Assembly: GCF_000455605.1 (NCBI RefSeq)
Contig: NC_017025.1
Span: 2,790,001-2,854,000 of the forward strand
Reading direction: 5' to 3'
From: Flavobacterium indicum GPTSA100-9 = DSM 17447
Lineage (GTDB): Bacteria; Bacteroidota; Bacteroidia; Flavobacteriales; Flavobacteriaceae
Length of the DNA: 64,000 bases
Shown here: piece by piece, positions 26,686 to 35,340 of the stretch
Layout of the letters: each line of letters opens with the position of its first letter
How positions within the stretch are numbered: position 1 is the first letter of the stretch
The notes under the pieces: generated by a model
What the model saw: only the letters and a program-made list of their open reading frames with translations
Database searches by the model: none
Told to the model about the DNA's origin: nothing
Made by a program: the position numbers and the translations under genes

Positions 26686-28359
26686 TTAGTTTTTAAAGTA
26701 TAAGGTTCCGTTAGCATTGGCATAACCCACAATTTCATTATCCGCATTTTTTAACGTTACTAATTTCAAATTGGACTGGCTAGTTACATATCTTGCTTTA
26801 TTTGGGTAATTAATTAGAACATCATCAATTTCATAATCAAAAACAGCGTCAATAATTTCCTCTTTATAAGTGGCTTCATTTTGATAGATTAGTCCAAACT
26901 TATTGTTTTTTCTTAGCAAATAAGTTTTGGTAACATTAGTAGAATGAGAATTATAACTTGGTCGTTTAAAATCTTCATATTCTGTTTTAAGCAACACATT
27001 TCCATTCGATTCTATTAAACCATAGTTAGAACCCATTTTAGTCTTATAGACTACATTTCCATTGTTGTTTTTATATTGAAACTTCACTATTTCATCAAAT
27101 TGCAGAGGGAAAAACAAACCTTTTTTACTTGAAAACAAACTGTATTTGTACGCATTCGATTTATTTCCTTTATTTCCCACAATAAAGGTTACTTCTTCAA
27201 AAGTGTTATTTTTGTTAACCTGCGCAAACGATTTGATAATGGTGTCAAACTCAATTACTCTTGATACTTCATCTGGAAAAACGACACCAACCTTATTTTT
27301 AGTCTGATAAAAAGCAATGTTTCTATAATTTAAAACCGAATCATTTGTATGCTTATAATAAGAGTAATTTATGATTTCAAGATTTTTTAAAGGTTCTTTT
27401 CTTTTTACCTGTGTTGTAAATTTTTTGGGTTCTTTAGAATATTCTTGTTTTGTTTCCAAAAGAAGATTTCCGTTATCATTTTGTAAAGAATAATTAAAAT
27501 AAAGCTGTGGTTTTTTTGTTCCAACGCTCTCATCCATTTCTACTGCTATATCTCTATCTCCACGTTCAACGGAATAAATCGCATCTTCATATCCTTGATC
27601 TATCATAACATCTCCATTTCCTGAACCGGAACCAGAACCAGAACCACTATAATTAGTTGACTTGGTTTTGGCTTTTTTGTAAAATTGTTCTAAATATTGA
27701 TCTTCCGTTTGAAACAGTACTTTTTTTGACTTTACATAAGGTGCTTTTTCAAAATTCCAAACCTCAGTTTGCAGGGCATCCTTTTCTAATTTTTTAGTAT
27801 TACAAACCAAATTATACCTACCGCCTACTTTTTTTAAGATTTGAACCGAATAATAATCCTCATACAACCATTGTTCAATCACATTGGTCTTTTTATTTAG
27901 TGTAAAAACACTTTCTGTGAAATCTTTATTTAAAACATGGTACAGTTTTAACGTTTCAGTAATATGTTCTGAAGCAATTATTTCAACGATTGGTTTTTTT
28001 AAAATAGAATTCCCTTTTTTATCGACAATAGCTGTCGCTTTTGTAGAGGCATCTTCAGAAATTAACACATAATTTTCATCATCGAAATAGAGCTGAGAAT
28101 ACTTGGCTTCAAAAAGAATTTTACCATCAATAATTAATCCTGTTTTATCTTTTAATTTAGAGTAGACCGTTCGATAGTCGCTATCATAATTTTGTTTAAA
28201 TTCGAGTTGATCGAATTGAGGTTCAAGAATAATTTTTCCCTCAGGATTACACATGCCCCATTTAGTTCCATCACGATACGGGATTGCTATTTCTTGCGCA
28301 TGTAAAACTATAGAATAGACAGAGATAAGTAACGTGGGAATTATTTTTTTAAGCGTCAT
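26686..28359 (-). CDS. WG-repeat protein, secreted
   Basis: A 557-residue protein with a signal peptide (MTLKKIIPTLLISVYSIVLHAQ). The ATG at 28359 was chosen over one 21 nt upstream because it gives a standard signal sequence. WG-type repeats occur near both ends: GTKWGMCNPEGKIILEPQFDQL at the N-terminus, and SNYGLIESNGNVLLKTEYEDF and NKFGLIYQNEA near the C-terminus. A Ser-Gly linker (SGSGSGSGSGNG) lies near residue 240. The molecular function is unknown. Confidence 0.78.
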   Translation of the reverse strand: MTLKKIIPTLLISVYSIVLHAQEIAIPYRDGTKWGMCNPEGKIILEPQFDQLEFKQNYDSDYRTVYSKLKDKTGLIIDGKILFEAKYSQLYFDDENYVLISEDASTKATAIVDKKGNSILKKPIVEIIASEHITETLKLYHVLNKDFTESVFTLNKKTNVIEQWLYEDYYSVQILKKVGGRYNLVCNTKKLEKDALQTEVWNFEKAPYVKSKKVLFQTEDQYLEQFYKKAKTKSTNYSGSGSGSGSGNGDVMIDQGYEDAIYSVERGDRDIAVEMDESVGTKKPQLYFNYSLQNDNGNLLLETKQEYSKEPKKFTTQVKRKEPLKNLEIINYSYYKHTNDSVLNYRNIAFYQTKNKVGVVFPDEVSRVIEFDTIIKSFAQVNKNNTFEEVTFIVGNKGNKSNAYKYSLFSSKKGLFFPLQFDEIVKFQYKNNNGNVVYKTKMGSNYGLIESNGNVLLKTEYEDFKRPSYNSHSTNVTKTYLLRKNNKFGLIYQNEATYKEEIIDAVFDYEIDDVLINYPNKARYVTSQSNLKLVTLKNADNEIVGYANANGTLYFKN

Positions 28360-28476
28360 AAAAACAAAATTAATACACAAATGTACAGTTTTTAAATACG
28401 TTTTTTAAAACTTTGTAGTTATATTCTATGTAAACAAAAATTCTTTAGTATTTTTACAGCATAATTCTTTACATCT

Positions 28477-29352
28477 ATGGCATTATCATTTGAGCAATAT
28501 CAACGCAGGAGATTGATTTCATCTTATTTTTCGGTTGTTTTTAGTATTTTTTTAGTGTTGTTCCTTTTAGGCGCTTTAGGACTTTTTGTGATTAATTCTG
28601 AAAAAATCTCGAATGACTTTAAGGAAAATATTCCAATGAACGTCTATTTTAAAGATGAAGCAAGCGATACTATTTTAAAAGCGTTTGATACGGAATTGAA
28701 AAATTCAAAGTTTGTGAGAAGTTATGAATTTGTTGACAAAGAAAAAGCGGCTAAGAATAATGAAGATATAGTTGGAAAAGATTTTAAAGAATTTTTAGGT
28801 TTTAATCCTTTACAAAATTCGTTTGACATTCACTTGAAAGCAGACTATGTTACGAGTGCTGAAATTAGAAAAATAGAAATGGAGATTAAAAGAAACCCTT
28901 TGGTTTCAGACGTGATTTATCCAAAAGAATTAGTAGATTTAGTAAATGAAAATGTTGCAAAAATTAGCGTTTGGATTTTGGCGATTAGTTCTGTATTAGC
29001 CATTATTGCTATGTTATTAATCAATAGTTCTATTCGAATTTCTATTTATTCGCAACGATTTACAATTAAAACCATGCAATTGGTTGGCGCTACAAAATCA
29101 TTTATCAGAAAACCATTCATAATAAGAAGTATTGTACTTGGTTTAATAGGTTCTGTTTTAGCTATTATTGCTTTAACTTTTGTATGGCTTTATGTAGATG
29201 GTTTATTTCCTACACTAGGAATAGCTAAAGATTTTGTTTCATTTGGAATAGTAGCCTTAGGTGTTTTAGCCGTTGGGACAATTATTACTTGGATTAGCAC
29301 TTATTTTGCTACCACTCGTTTCCTAAATTTAAGAACAGACGATTTATATTAA
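28477..29352 (+). CDS. ftsX: Cell division ABC transporter permease FtsX
   Basis: A 291-residue protein with four transmembrane helices: one near residues 17-38, then a periplasmic domain (about 40-165), then three C-terminal helices (IWILAISSVLAIIAMLLI-like segment and two more). The motif RFTIKTMQLVGATKSFIRKPF is the FtsX coupling region. FtsX works with the ATPase FtsE to activate peptidoglycan hydrolases at the septum; ftsE is not adjacent here. DUF3098 follows after 35 nt. Confidence 0.92.
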   Translation: MALSFEQYQRRRLISSYFSVVFSIFLVLFLLGALGLFVINSEKISNDFKENIPMNVYFKDEASDTILKAFDTELKNSKFVRSYEFVDKEKAAKNNEDIVGKDFKEFLGFNPLQNSFDIHLKADYVTSAEIRKIEMEIKRNPLVSDVIYPKELVDLVNENVAKISVWILAISSVLAIIAMLLINSSIRISIYSQRFTIKTMQLVGATKSFIRKPFIIRSIVLGLIGSVLAIIALTFVWLYVDGLFPTLGIAKDFVSFGIVALGVLAVGTIITWISTYFATTRFLNLRTDDLY

Positions 29353-29387
29353 TAAAGAAAAAATATAAATAATTTTATTTATCAAAA

Positions 29388-29627
29388 ATGAAAGAAGAAA
29401 ACAACAAACCAGAATTTTTATTTGGTGCAGCCAATTATAAAGTATTATTAGTAGGCTTAGCGGTTATAGCTTTAGGCTTTATTCTTATGTCAGGCGGTGG
29501 CAACGACAATCCAGAAGTTTTCAATGAAGAAGTTTTTAGTTTTAGAAGAATACGCTTAGCGCCTACGGTTGTATTAATTGGATTTGGAATTACAATTTAT
29601 TCCATTTTTGTCAAAAATAAAAAATAG
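29388..29627 (+). CDS. DUF3098 membrane protein
   Basis: A 79-residue protein with two transmembrane helices (YKVLLVGLAVIALGFILMSGG and APTVVLIGFGITIYSIF) joined by a loop rich in Asn, Glu and Phe. It is the DUF3098 family, normally placed between ftsX and uppP in Bacteroidota. Here uppP lies 16 kb further on. A terminator at 29812-29837 ends this transcript. Confidence 0.9.
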   Translation: MKEENNKPEFLFGAANYKVLLVGLAVIALGFILMSGGGNDNPEVFNEEVFSFRRIRLAPTVVLIGFGITIYSIFVKNKK

Positions 29628-29798
29628 TTAAAAATTCAATATTTTAAAAAGTATTGGTAATATATACACTATAAAAAAAGACAACACAAATGCTTTTAGA
29701 CATTCGTATATTCCTATTTCATTAAAGCAAAAAATTAGTGTAAAAAGGATAAAAGTAAAAATAAAAAACACTAATCGGCGTAACTCAATATCTTTCAT
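29628..29798 (-). CDS. Candidate small membrane protein (56 aa), convergent with DUF3098
   Basis: An open frame starting MKDIELRRLVFFIFTF with an ATG at 29798 and a stop abutting the DUF3098 stop. It predicts two hydrophobic helices separated by CFNEIGIYECLK and a Lys-containing end. No clear ribosome site precedes it. The only evidence is the open frame, the hydrophobic pattern and its place in an otherwise empty 243-nt gap. I do not recognise the family. Confidence 0.35.
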   Translation of the reverse strand: MKDIELRRLVFFIFTFILFTLIFCFNEIGIYECLKAFVLSFFIVYILPILFKILNF

Positions 29799-29811
29799 TT
29801 AATATAAAAAT

Positions 29812-29837
29812 CAAGGTCGCAAAAAGCGACCTTTTTT
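29812..29837 (+). terminator. Terminator downstream of ftsX-DUF3098
   Basis: AAGGTCGC and GCGACCTT pair around AAAAA, then six T on the plus strand. On the minus strand it also lies just after the S74 protein gene, so it may work both ways. Confidence 0.82.
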
Positions 29838-29870
29838 AAGCATCAAGATTTAATAGTTATAAAAACATAA

Positions 29871-30992
29871 TTATTTTTTTTGCAATTCAGATTTCAAAAA
29901 GTCTATTTCAGATTTCAATTCTTTAATTGCATTTACAAGTACAGGGATTAATTCAGAATAATTCACTCCAAGTTTTTCATTTTCAACTCTTATATAATTT
30001 CCATTTTCATCTTTAGGTTGCCATGAGTGCGTTTCAACAACTTCTGGTATTACTTCTAATAGATTTTGAGCAGAAAAACCTATTTTAGCTTTTTCAAATT
30101 CAGCAGGAATTATAGTATTTCCAATTTTATTATCTTTCCAATTATAAGTAATTGTATTTAATTGAAGTACTTCATTTAGTCCATATTCTAAAGGCTTAAT
30201 ATTCTTTTTAAATCGAACATCTGACGTTTGAATAACCCCATTATTAGCATAAACCGAAGACCAACGTTTCGTTGAGGTACCAAGACTACAACCAAACGAA
30301 CTGGTATTGTCGTTTCTTGGATGAAATCCTCCAGAAGCTTCCAAATACAGTTCACTAATACCATCCATAATATATTCTACTGAACCTGTTTTTATGGCAC
30401 TTCCTGCGATGGCACCATCCGATTGAAAACTGGCTACAACATCTATTGGATAAGTTGAGCCGCTGTAGTCTGTTAAAGTTGTTCCGTCTACTGATGTGCC
30501 AATATAGGGAAAACCTCCGCCAAAATGAACAAAATTATCATAGATTGCGGTTTCCATAACCTTTCTATTTCGGCCTTCAACAACTAAATTACCTGGAAAA
30601 GATGACGTAGATGTTGTTTTAAAAGTAAGATCATAATCTTTAAAATCAATCGTTGTATATTTAGTTAATTCACCACCTAACTGTGCGTTTGAACCTGTAA
30701 GAGTTAAACCATTATTAAATGTGTACGAGCTACCGCCGCCAAATGGAACCCATGAAATACCATTAAAGTACCAAAAACCAGCAGCACCGTCAGTTTGGTA
30801 TATTAATAAACCAATCGCGGGACTGAGGACTGCTGTTTTTTGGGCGGCTGTTAATCTAGGGATTAACAAGCCAGAATTGGTACTATTCAAATGTAAAATT
30901 GAACTTGGATGTGGTGTTGTGGTACCAATTCCAACTTGCGCCAAGGAGTAGTTAGCAATAAAAAGCAAAATTAAAAATAGTGGTTGTTTCAT
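29871..30992 (-). CDS. Tail-fibre-like surface protein with S74 chaperone domain
   Basis: A 373-residue protein with signal peptide ending SLAQ and then the Bacteroidota fibre N-terminus VGIGTTTPHPSSILHLNS...GLLIPRL. A beta-rich region follows (about 80-250). The C-terminal intramolecular chaperone domain begins TSDVRFKKNIKPLEYG; Ser257 and Lys262 match the Ser-x4-Lys cleavage pair of endosialidase-type S74 domains. The protein ends in a coiled coil (NAIKELKSEIDFLKSELQKK). In the family S74 trimerises a fibre and then cuts itself off. It is 34 nt after the next fibre gene and is likely in the same operon. Confidence 0.85.
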   Translation of the reverse strand: MKQPLFLILLFIANYSLAQVGIGTTTPHPSSILHLNSTNSGLLIPRLTAAQKTAVLSPAIGLLIYQTDGAAGFWYFNGISWVPFGGGSSYTFNNGLTLTGSNAQLGGELTKYTTIDFKDYDLTFKTTSTSSFPGNLVVEGRNRKVMETAIYDNFVHFGGGFPYIGTSVDGTTLTDYSGSTYPIDVVASFQSDGAIAGSAIKTGSVEYIMDGISELYLEASGGFHPRNDNTSSFGCSLGTSTKRWSSVYANNGVIQTSDVRFKKNIKPLEYGLNEVLQLNTITYNWKDNKIGNTIIPAEFEKAKIGFSAQNLLEVIPEVVETHSWQPKDENGNYIRVENEKLGVNYSELIPVLVNAIKELKSEIDFLKSELQKK

Positions 30993-31026
30993 TTTATTAT
31001 AATTTAAAGGGATTTTTTAAATAAAA

Positions 31027-32550
31027 TTATTTAGTTTCTAGGGATTTTACTTTAATTTTTAACGTTTCTAATTCTTTTTGCAGTAATTCAATTAATTGTT
31101 GTTGCTCTTGAATAGCCTTTGTTAATGGAACTACAAATTCTGCATAACGAATACCATAAAAATCCTTTTCATTTTTTGGGCTATCTATTCCACTAAAATC
31201 GTAGCCTAGTTCTTTGGCTGCTTTTTCAACTTCCTGAGCAATGAAACCAGTCTGAATTATTGACTCTGCTGAACTTATTTGCGTTTTTGATTGTGTCAAC
31301 CTTTGTATGTTATCATAATCAAGCTTATATGTTACAGGTTTTAATTTTAGAATAAAATCTAATCCTGGCACACTACTATAATTAACATCTTTTTTGAATC
31401 GGATATCTGAAACATTAGACCAATTGGTAAATCCTCCAATACTTGATGTTGAAGTATTACCTATTCGAACTTGGTCATTAGAACTAATTATTGAATTATT
31501 ACCAATTGCGATAGAATTACTAAAATTCCCTGTATTAAATGCATTATATCCTATTGCTATATTATTGATACCGGTTTGATTAGCCAATAAAGTTTCATCT
31601 CCCAATGAAATATTAAATTGACCCGACATATTATTAAGTTGTGCATTATTTCCAATAGCAATACAATTTGAAACACTTTGATTATTGTACAAACTCATAT
31701 TACCAATAGCTATATTATTACTACCACTGATATTACGTTCTAAAGATGAGCTCCCAATACCAATATTTTTATCACCCGTTTGATTATTATACAATGCATT
31801 ATTACCTAATGCTGTATTATCATCCCCAGAAATATTACGTTCTAACGACGATTTACCAACTGCTACATTTCCTTTTCCAATTAAATTATTGTACAAACTA
31901 GAATGCCCTACTGCCGTGTTTAATATTCCTGTTGTATTTCTTTCTAATGAACTATATCCTATACTTACATTATAGCTCCCAGCAGTGTTTAACATTAAAC
32001 TAGATTTACCAATTGCAGTATTTTGGAAGCCTGTATTATTGTTTTCTAAAGCACTTACTCCAATTGCTGTATTATTAGTTCCAGCAGTGTTTAACTTAAG
32101 AGAATTAACACCATAGGCTGTATTAGTATCATTAATTCTTCCTGAAAAAACATTATTTCTTTTAAATACTAAGTCATTGTTATCTAATGTACCAATAAAA
32201 TTGATCGTAGGATTTGTGTATAAATTTCCTGTAGTTGACCAATTTATATCTGAATTTAATCGCACCCATTTTACACCTTCCCAATAGTAAAATCCTGGTG
32301 TTACAGAATTTACCCCAATTGAATTAGTTGTTGTATTATAAACCAAAGTACTTTTCACCAGTGGATTTCCAGCAATTGAATTTACTACAGGAGCTGCTGC
32401 AACTAAACTAGTTAAAGCCACTCTCGGTATAATTAAACCTTGATTAGACGAAACAATATCTAATGCTCCATTTGGGGTAGTAGTCCCAATTCCAATTTGA
32501 GAGTAAATAATATTTGTAACAAAAAATAAAAAGATGTGTAACGATTTCAT
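31027..32550 (-). CDS. YadA-head-like fibre protein with S74 chaperone domain
   Basis: A 507-residue protein with a signal peptide (ending IIYSQ), the IGIGTTTPNGALDIVSSNQG start, and about twelve 17-residue head repeats at residues 150-365 of the form NxAIGxxSLxxNxxG. Alternate repeats read SLERN and SLYNN. The S74 domain starts at VSDIRFKKDV with Ser381 and Lys386 as candidate cleavage pair. A C-terminal coiled coil (TKAIQEQQQLIELLQKELETL) follows. It probably forms a trimeric surface fibre. A shared GC-rich box lies upstream at 32609. Confidence 0.87.
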   Translation of the reverse strand: MKSLHIFLFFVTNIIYSQIGIGTTTPNGALDIVSSNQGLIIPRVALTSLVAAAPVVNSIAGNPLVKSTLVYNTTTNSIGVNSVTPGFYYWEGVKWVRLNSDINWSTTGNLYTNPTINFIGTLDNNDLVFKRNNVFSGRINDTNTAYGVNSLKLNTAGTNNTAIGVSALENNNTGFQNTAIGKSSLMLNTAGSYNVSIGYSSLERNTTGILNTAVGHSSLYNNLIGKGNVAVGKSSLERNISGDDNTALGNNALYNNQTGDKNIGIGSSSLERNISGSNNIAIGNMSLYNNQSVSNCIAIGNNAQLNNMSGQFNISLGDETLLANQTGINNIAIGYNAFNTGNFSNSIAIGNNSIISSNDQVRIGNTSTSSIGGFTNWSNVSDIRFKKDVNYSSVPGLDFILKLKPVTYKLDYDNIQRLTQSKTQISSAESIIQTGFIAQEVEKAAKELGYDFSGIDSPKNEKDFYGIRYAEFVVPLTKAIQEQQQLIELLQKELETLKIKVKSLETK

Positions 32551-32561
32551 TTAAAGGGTTT

Positions 32562-32597
32562 TTCAATATTGTTGAAGCAAATTTCTAGAATATTGAA
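32562..32597 (-). promoter_or_regulatory. Promoter-like region of the fibre operon with flanking dyad
   Basis: TTCAATATT (32562-32570) and AATATTGAA (32589-32597) are perfect inverted arms. They bracket the -7-like element AAATTTGC (minus strand, 32584-32577), 27 nt before the start codon. Confidence 0.45.
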
Positions 32598-32608
32598 CTA
32601 TTACAACC

Positions 32609-32624
32609 AACGGTTTTCAGGGGG
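32609..32624 (-). promoter_or_regulatory. Shared upstream box, copy 1 (fibre operon)
   Basis: On the minus strand the box reads CCCCCTGAAAACCGTT and begins exactly 40 nt before AAATTTGC. The copy at 35050 upstream of the chitinase matches in 15 of 16 bases with the same spacing. It is a candidate activator site for the cluster's response regulators. Confidence 0.6.
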
Positions 32625-32632
32625 AGAAAAAA

Positions 32633-32852
32633 AAAGAGGCCTAAGCCTCAATTTTCATCAGCGATAAGCCGATTCACACAAAAAAATCTAATCTAAGCTT
32701 TAGCTCTATATATATTAAAATGAATAGCAATTAAAAAAAAGAGGCCTAAGCCTCTTTTTATAATAATACAAAGTCTCCAAAATAACTTAACGATAGTATT
32801 ATTAAATCAAAAACATAAATACTTTAAAAAAAAGAGGTTTTCACCTCTTTTT
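32633..32852 (-). terminator. Three successive terminator hairpins in the 452-nt gap before the fibre operon
   Basis: The gap 32551-33002 holds no gene. It carries GAGGC-CTAA-GCCTC twice (32636-32649 and 32741-32754) and GAGGT-TTTC-ACCTC (32835-32848), each flanked by A and T tracts. Two of them are followed by a similar module containing AAAAAAATCTAATCTA (near 32680 and 32881), so part of the gap looks duplicated. Together they insulate the fibre operon from the response regulator gene. Confidence 0.7.
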
Positions 32853-33002
32853 TCATACTGACAACGTGGTCAGTTCAACAAAAAAATCTAATCTATAGCC
32901 TTCTATAACTTAGTAAATCGTAATTTTTAAAAAAAATATAGTATTCCTTTTAAAATCTATTATGCTAAACTCAAAAAAAGTAATCTTTCGCATTAATTCA
33001 CA

Positions 33003-33626
33003 TTATATATTATTTAATATAGCGTATTTTATTAATCCGACAACATTTTTAGAATTCGTTTTTTGCATTAAATTTTTTCTATGGCCTTCTACAGTAAAAT
33101 TTGAAATTTTCAATTCATCTGCAATTTCCATAGTTGTTTTTTCTTCTAATATTAATTTTAAAATATCCAATTCTCTTGGTGTAAATTCAATTTTTGAATT
33201 GATATTAGAATCTTTTAAATAAGCTTCATAAATAGTTTTCTCAAAATATTTCTCATTTTGTAAAACCTTTTTAACTACGGATATTAATTCTATTGAAGAC
33301 ACATTTTTACTTAAATAAGCATCAATATTTAAATTTATAAGTTGCCTAAAAATTTTTATACTTGTGTGACTAGTTAAAATAATATTTTTAGGCACTTTAA
33401 TGTATGAACTTTCATTTTTTTTAATTTCTTTAATAAAAGTTACTCCGTTCATGTGAGGCATTTCAATATCTGTAATTACAACATCAAACACCTCTGTTTT
33501 TAAATATTTTAATGCAACTGATGCATCTGATATACATATAGCTTCAAAATTGTTTCGTTCCAAAACTACTTTTAGACTCTCAGAAAAAATTTTATGATCA
33601 TCAACAATAAGAATTCTATCTTTCAT
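33003..33626 (-). CDS. LuxR/NarL-family response regulator without adjacent kinase
   Basis: A 207-residue regulator. The receiver domain has the acidic pair ILIVDDHKIFSE, the phospho-acceptor Asp in VVITDIEMPHMNG near residue 53, and the switch Thr/Ser plus Lys (LTSHTS, YLSKNVSS). The DNA-binding part has FTPRELDILKLILEEKTTMEIADEL and the recognition helix NFTVEGHRKNLMQK. No histidine kinase adjoins it; the kinase at 43744-45627 at the far end of the block also lacks a partner. Its sites may be the shared GC-rich boxes. Confidence 0.92.
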   Translation of the reverse strand: MKDRILIVDDHKIFSESLKVVLERNNFEAICISDASVALKYLKTEVFDVVITDIEMPHMNGVTFIKEIKKNESSYIKVPKNIILTSHTSIKIFRQLINLNIDAYLSKNVSSIELISVVKKVLQNEKYFEKTIYEAYLKDSNINSKIEFTPRELDILKLILEEKTTMEIADELKISNFTVEGHRKNLMQKTNSKNVVGLIKYAILNNI

Positions 33627-33659
33627 TCCAACTAATAATTTATTCCAATATAAGAATAT

Positions 33660-34997
33660 TTATTTAATAATTTTGAACGTTGCTGATGCACTATTTGTTT
33701 CTAGCTGAATGATATACATCCCATTATTTAATATTGATGACGGCACCTCAACTTTATTGCTTTTTGGCTCTAATTCTTGAATGATTTTACCCGACAAATC
33801 GAAAATTTTTATTCTATCAATTGGTTCCTCATATTCTATCGTAAATGCATCCGTAATTGGAATAGGATAAACTTTCAAAGCAGTAACATTAAATGTTGCA
33901 GACGTTAACACATTGGCACTTACATAATCTTGCATTGCATTTGAGCTATTTTGATAGCAAATTGTGGTATAATCACCGCTGTTTTCAGCTGCAACTTGAG
34001 TAGGTGTAAAACCTAAAATAGATAAATAATATTTATATAATTCTGAACGAATTACTACTTTCTCTGTAAAGGCAGTGGTAGATGTATTTCTACATTCTAA
34101 TCCTCCATTAATGATATTGTTTGTATGTGCAAAACCTTTCAAATACATTTTTGGCATTGAATACTCACCTGAATTGGGTACCCACAAATCGTGCATGACT
34201 TGATGACAAGAAGGCTTTGGCCATTGTGGCATCATCCAAAACCATATAGCAGATTTAAAGGCTAATACGCCGTCTTGTTGAACTAAATCTGGATTGTTTA
34301 GCAATACCGAAACATCATTATAAAGAAATTTACTTAGCTGGCCATAGTTGTAATTCCACGACAATTGAATTGGCCCTCTACCATAATACCCTTTTGCTGG
34401 ATTTGGAGGATAATCAGTACTTGCTTGGCTATACGTACCTGCACTGTTTGCAGCAGTATACCCTACTTCATGTACAAAATACAATCCCCATTGTGCATAG
34501 TCTCCAGAAGTTCCTCCACCAACAGGCATTTGCCAGCCTCCAGTAGTTTCTTTAGAGATATTAGCCAAAAAAGCAGCTAATTCTCTTTTATTATTTACAG
34601 GTGTAGTATGATTTAAAAAATTTTCAAAATCAACAGTTATGATTACTTCTGGCGTTGTGTTTGAATACCACCAACTATCTACTTGAGAATACACATAAGA
34701 TGTATTTGTTGATTTTTTTGTGACAGTTGTTAACTCTCCCCATACTCCAGGTTTTTTTCTAATTTGTACCAAATAATCACTCATTTCCGTGACTGCTTGT
34801 TTCAAATTATTATAAGAAAAAAAATCAGTAGTATACCCTTGTGGATGAACCCCATATGTTCCTGCTCTTTTTGGGAAAAGTGTATTCCATTGTGTAGAAC
34901 TTAACAAACTTTCTACAGCAGTGTTGGTTTGTCCTTGAAGTGTTACTCCAGTAAACAAACAAACAAAAAACATGTTTTTAAGTATCTTTTTTATCAT
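33660..34997 (-). CDS. GH19 chitinase with T9SS sorting domain
   Basis: A 445-residue secreted glycoside hydrolase. The start is the ATG at 34997 (MIKKILKNMFFVCLFTG), since the longer frame begins upstream of the likely transcript start. The catalytic Glu is in ISKETTGGW near residue 150, and the second acidic region is WGLYFVHEVGY. GYYGRGPIQLSWNYNYGQLS is the typical substrate-cleft block. The C-terminus has a sorting domain (VYPIPITDAF, FDLSGKIIQ, NGMYIIQL). It should cleave chitin or related polymers outside the cell. A shared box lies 53 nt upstream. Confidence 0.9.
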   Translation of the reverse strand: MIKKILKNMFFVCLFTGVTLQGQTNTAVESLLSSTQWNTLFPKRAGTYGVHPQGYTTDFFSYNNLKQAVTEMSDYLVQIRKKPGVWGELTTVTKKSTNTSYVYSQVDSWWYSNTTPEVIITVDFENFLNHTTPVNNKRELAAFLANISKETTGGWQMPVGGGTSGDYAQWGLYFVHEVGYTAANSAGTYSQASTDYPPNPAKGYYGRGPIQLSWNYNYGQLSKFLYNDVSVLLNNPDLVQQDGVLAFKSAIWFWMMPQWPKPSCHQVMHDLWVPNSGEYSMPKMYLKGFAHTNNIINGGLECRNTSTTAFTEKVVIRSELYKYYLSILGFTPTQVAAENSGDYTTICYQNSSNAMQDYVSANVLTSATFNVTALKVYPIPITDAFTIEYEEPIDRIKIFDLSGKIIQELEPKSNKVEVPSSILNNGMYIIQLETNSASATFKIIK

Positions 34998-35017
34998 AGT
35001 AGTGGTGTTTAATTTTT

Positions 35018-35065
35018 GCAAATTTGGGGTGTTTATTTTTTGGTTCACTAACGGTATTCAGGGGG
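35018..35065 (-). promoter_or_regulatory. Shared upstream box, copy 2, and promoter-like element of the chitinase gene
   Basis: On the minus strand CCCCCTGAATACCGTT (35065-35050) begins exactly 40 nt before AAATTTGC (35025-35018), which is 21 nt before the ATG. Box and spacing match the fibre-operon copy at 32609-32624. Confidence 0.6.
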
Positions 35066-35092
35066 TAATAAAAAAATGAGCAATTTTTATTT

Positions 35093-35209
35093 TTATAAAA
35101 ACCAGATATAGGTTAGCCCAATAATAAATCCCAATCCAATTATTGAAATAGCTAATAGAAATAATTCTATTCTATCTAAATTTTCAAATAAAAACTTTAA
35201 ATTACTCAT
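35093..35209 (-). CDS. Small membrane protein, 38 aa
   Basis: An ATG at 35209 preceded by AGGAG 11 nt upstream opens a frame starting MSNLKFLFENLDRIELF. It has one clear membrane helix (about residues 17-37, rich in Ile, Leu and Gly) and ends YIWFL. It lies between the thioredoxin-gene terminator and the chitinase box on the same strand. The good ribosome site supports it. It is below the usual length cut-off for gene callers and I do not recognise a family. Confidence 0.55.
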   Translation of the reverse strand: MSNLKFLFENLDRIELFLLAISIIGLGFIIGLTYIWFL

Positions 35210-35287
35210 TTTAAAAAAATCTCCTTTTTACATTATAATTACATAAACTAAAATGTTAAGACAAATTTTGAAAAAATATATTCAATT

Positions 35288-35317
35288 AAAAACAAGGGTT
35301 AACCCCTTGTTTTTTAA
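35288..35317 (-). terminator. Terminator after the FISUMP-thioredoxin operon
   Basis: AACAAGGG and CCCTTGTT pair around TTAAC; A and T tracts flank both sides. Its 20-nt core (35288-35307) recurs identically at 41168-41187. Confidence 0.75.
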
Positions 35318-35340
35318 AAAAACTAAGTTTATCAAAAAAC

